Source: Rhodocyclaceae bacterium
GTDB taxonomy: Bacteria > Pseudomonadota > Gammaproteobacteria > Burkholderiales > Rhodocyclaceae
Length of the DNA stretch: 6,636 nt
Reading direction: 5' to 3'
NCBI GenBank assembly: GCA_025361105.1
Contig: JANYAW010000402.1
Coordinates: 1 to 6,636 of the forward strand
Below are positions 4,854 to 6,636 of this stretch, piece by piece. Both the position numbers and the translations under genes were made by a program. The notes beneath the pieces were generated by a model. The model did not search any database. It saw nothing but the letters and a program-made list of their open reading frames with translations, and was not told where the DNA came from. Numbering within the stretch: position 1 is the first letter of the stretch; every line of letters starts with the position of its first letter.

Positions 4854-6636
4854 AATCATTTAGACCTTCCTCGATTGACCCGCGCCGCGGGCATGATCTC
4901 TTTGCCTGGCTCCAAGAGTATTTCCAATCGCATTTTGTTATTAGCTGCGCTTGCTGATGGCGTAACAGAGATTCATGGTTTGCTGGATTCGGATGACACG
5001 CGGGTGATGCTGGCGGCGTTGGCGAAACTTGGTGTTGACTCGGCAGTTGGTGCTGATGACACGCCGTTAAACACGCGACAAATAATTGGCTGTGTTGGCG
5101 CGTTCCCCAATAAATCCGCCGATCTTTTCATGGGCAACGCTGGCACCGCAATTCGTCCGCTCACCGCTGCACTGGCGATGATGAAGGGTGAATATCAATT
5201 GTCCGGCGTACCGCGTATGCATGAGCGGCCGATAGCTGATTTGGTCGATGGCTTGCGGCAGATTGGTGCAGACATTCGCTATCTGGAAAACGACGGATTC
5301 CCACCGCTTTCGATTCACCCCGCACAGATACAACTTGATGCGCCGATTCGCGTGCGCGGGGATGTGTCATCGCAATTTCTGACCGCACTGTTGATGGCTC
5401 TACCTTTGACTGGTCAGGATGCAATCGTCGAAATGACGACTGAGCTGATCTCAAAACCCTACGTCGAAATCACTTTGAATTTGATGGCGCGTTTTGGCGT
5501 GACCGTTGAGCGCGATGGATGGCGGCGATTCAGTATTTCTGGCGGACAAATCTATCGCAGCCCGGGCGTGATTCATGTTGAAGGTGATGCTTCTTCAGCG
5601 TCATATTTCCTTGCCGCCGGGGCGATTGGTGGCGGACCGGTGCGGGTGGAAGGTGTGGGGCGTTACAGTATTCAAGGCGATGTTCGCTTCGTCGAGGCGT
5701 TGGAAAAAATGGGTGCGCAAATTGAATGGGGCGACCACTGGATAGAAGCGCGCGCGCCCGTGGATGGTCAACTCAAAGCCTTTGACCTGGACCTGAACCA
5801 CATTCCCGATGCGGCAATGACATTGGCGGTTGTAGCGCTGTTCGCTCATGAACCATGCACGTTGCGCAATATTGCTTCGTGGCGCGTCAAGGAAACTGAT
5901 CGCATCGCAGCGATGGCGACGGAATTGCGTAAACTGGGTGCAAGGGTGGAGGAGGGCGCGGATTATTTGCGAGTGACACCACGCGACGGCGTGTCGTCAG
6001 CACCAACTGACAAGAATGCAGTTTCGATTGACACCTACGATGATCATCGTATGGCGATGTGTTTTTCACTGGCGGCGTTTGGCACGACGCCAATCAGTAT
6101 CAACGATCCCGAATGCGTCGCTAAAACTTTTCCCGATTACTTTGATGTCTTCGCGCGAATCACCGCGCCGGTTATTGCCATTGATGGTCCGTCAGCATCG
6201 GGCAAAGGAACGGTTGCTGAGCGTGTGGCAAAGGTTTTGGGCTACCACTACCTCGACAGCGGCTCCTTGTATCGTCTAACGGCGCTCTGCGCGACGCAGG
6301 CTGGCATTGCCTTGGACGATGAGCTCGCCATTGCGGAACTCGCCAAAAGCTTACCTGCGCGATTTGAAAGCGGCCGGATTTATTTGGGCGACGACGATGT
6401 CACCGACGCCATCCGCACCGAAGCTATTGGTGTTGGTGCGTCCAAAGTAGCCGCCTTGCCTGCTGTTCGCACGGCTTTGCTGGCGCGGCAGCGCGCCTAT
6501 CAGCGCTTCCCCGGGCTAGTCGCCGATGGCCGTGATATGGGTAGTGTGGTGTTCCCAGCCGCGGTGGCGAAAATATTTCTGACCGCATCGACCGAGGCGC
6601 GTGCAGAAAGACGCTATAAGCAGTTGATACAGAAGG
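4851..6636 (+). CDS. aroA: bifunctional EPSP synthase / CMP kinase (AroA-Cmk fusion), 3' end cut by window
   Basis: One reading frame stays open from the start to the window edge (595 codons, no stop) and encodes two enzymes. Residues 1 to about 436 are a complete 5-enolpyruvylshikimate-3-phosphate synthase, which joins phosphoenolpyruvate to shikimate 3-phosphate just before chorismate. It carries PGSKSISNR (19-27; K22, S23, R27), NAGTAIRP (96-103), PRMHERPI (121-128; R126), SSQ (173-175), D320 in IPDAAM, KETDR (347-351; E348), DDHR (397-400) and K425 in AKTFPDYF. Unaltered G98, T99 and P103 mark it as an ordinary class I, probably glyphosate-sensitive form. From about residue 438, APVIAIDGPSASGKGT opens a cytidylate kinase that phosphorylates CMP/dCMP; its P-loop is 446-454. 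LDSGSLYR and GRDMG (560-564) follow. About 158 of an expected 220 or so kinase residues are visible. The start was chosen by family fit; ATG 4827 is the alternative. Confidence 0.93.
   Translation, partial: MNHLDLPRLTRAAGMISLPGSKSISNRILLLAALADGVTEIHGLLDSDDTRVMLAALAKLGVDSAVGADDTPLNTRQIIGCVGAFPNKSADLFMGNAGTAIRPLTAALAMMKGEYQLSGVPRMHERPIADLVDGLRQIGADIRYLENDGFPPLSIHPAQIQLDAPIRVRGDVSSQFLTALLMALPLTGQDAIVEMTTELISKPYVEITLNLMARFGVTVERDGWRRFSISGGQIYRSPGVIHVEGDASSASYFLAAGAIGGGPVRVEGVGRYSIQGDVRFVEALEKMGAQIEWGDHWIEARAPVDGQLKAFDLDLNHIPDAAMTLAVVALFAHEPCTLRNIASWRVKETDRIAAMATELRKLGARVEEGADYLRVTPRDGVSSAPTDKNAVSIDTYDDHRMAMCFSLAAFGTTPISINDPECVAKTFPDYFDVFARITAPVIAIDGPSASGKGTVAERVAKVLGYHYLDSGSLYRLTALCATQAGIALDDELAIAELAKSLPARFESGRIYLGDDDVTDAIRTEAIGVGASKVAALPAVRTALLARQRAYQRFPGLVADGRDMGSVVFPAAVAKIFLTASTEARAERRYKQLIQK
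6165..6636 (+). other. cmk: CMP kinase (cmk) domain of the AroA-Cmk fusion, incomplete
   Basis: This marks the kinase part of the preceding coding region. Its first strand and P-loop (APVIAIDGPSASGKGT) begin only about eight residues after AroA's expected C-terminal KTFPDYFDVF, so there is almost no linker. The domain holds the nucleotide-binding P-loop, YLDSGSLYR for CMP binding, and VADGRDMGSVVFP with R561 and D562. The C-terminal part, including the rest of the lid arginine region that starts at RAERRYKQL, lies past the edge. No ATG, GTG or TTG with a ribosome site lies at the domain boundary. CMP kinase is therefore expected only as part of the fusion, unless the protein is cut afterwards. 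Confidence 0.9.

Noticed and set aside
5132..5161. Possible glyphosate-tolerant form of EPSP synthase
   Set aside because: NAGTAIRP keeps the glycine, threonine and proline of ordinary class I enzymes; no known tolerance change is visible.
6016..6279. Plus-strand 87-codon open frame across the aroA-cmk boundary, as a possible separate cmk start or small gene
   Set aside because: It is in another frame and lacks kinase motifs; the P-loop and AroA C-terminus are both in the long frame.

Overview
This window is a tightly packed, single-strand (+) run of housekeeping biosynthesis genes from what looks like a betaproteobacterium. The order is 'serC - serA - pheA - hisC-type aminotransferase - tyrA - aroA::cmk. 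The betaproteobacterial assignment is an inference. It rests on the pheA-hisC-tyrA-aroA-cmk order, the combined chorismate mutase/prephenate dehydratase form of PheA, the MNHLDLP-type AroA N-terminus, and AroA and CMP kinase being one polypeptide, an arrangement known in parts of that class. The protein motifs do not fix a genus.

Layout. Bases 1-134 are not in normal gene order. They form the left half of a perfect 65-bp inverted repeat (19-83 and 135-199) around a 51-bp spacer, and the spacer encodes the missing SerC residues on the opposite strand. This is most simply a fold-back chimera at the end of a contig or read. From 135 the sequence is ordinary: the C-terminal part of serC (to 545), serA (538-1722), pheA (1740-2840), an aminotransferase of the HisC family (2853-3947), tyrA (3947-4834), and an open frame from about 4851 to the window end that holds a whole EPSP synthase followed directly by about 70% of a CMP kinase. 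No gap between genes exceeds 17 bases. I see no internal promoter, terminator, tRNA, rRNA, mobile element or CRISPR array, and no convincing gene on the minus strand.

How it works together. SerA and SerC are the first two steps of serine synthesis from 3-phosphoglycerate; SerC also serves pyridoxal phosphate synthesis in many bacteria. AroA makes the last intermediate before chorismate. PheA takes chorismate through prephenate to phenylpyruvate, TyrA oxidises prephenate or arogenate on the tyrosine branch, and the HisC-family enzyme is well placed to supply the transamination. CMP kinase belongs to nucleotide metabolism. In relatives cmk is usually followed by rpsA and ihfB, which would lie beyond the right edge. 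This resembles an extended form of the mixed-function serC-aroA operon known from enterobacteria.

I found no new biological system here. The points most worth a second look are the palindrome at the left edge, the linker-less AroA-Cmk fusion, the serA gene placed between serC and pheA, and the absence of the usual catalytic-triad glutamate from this SerA.
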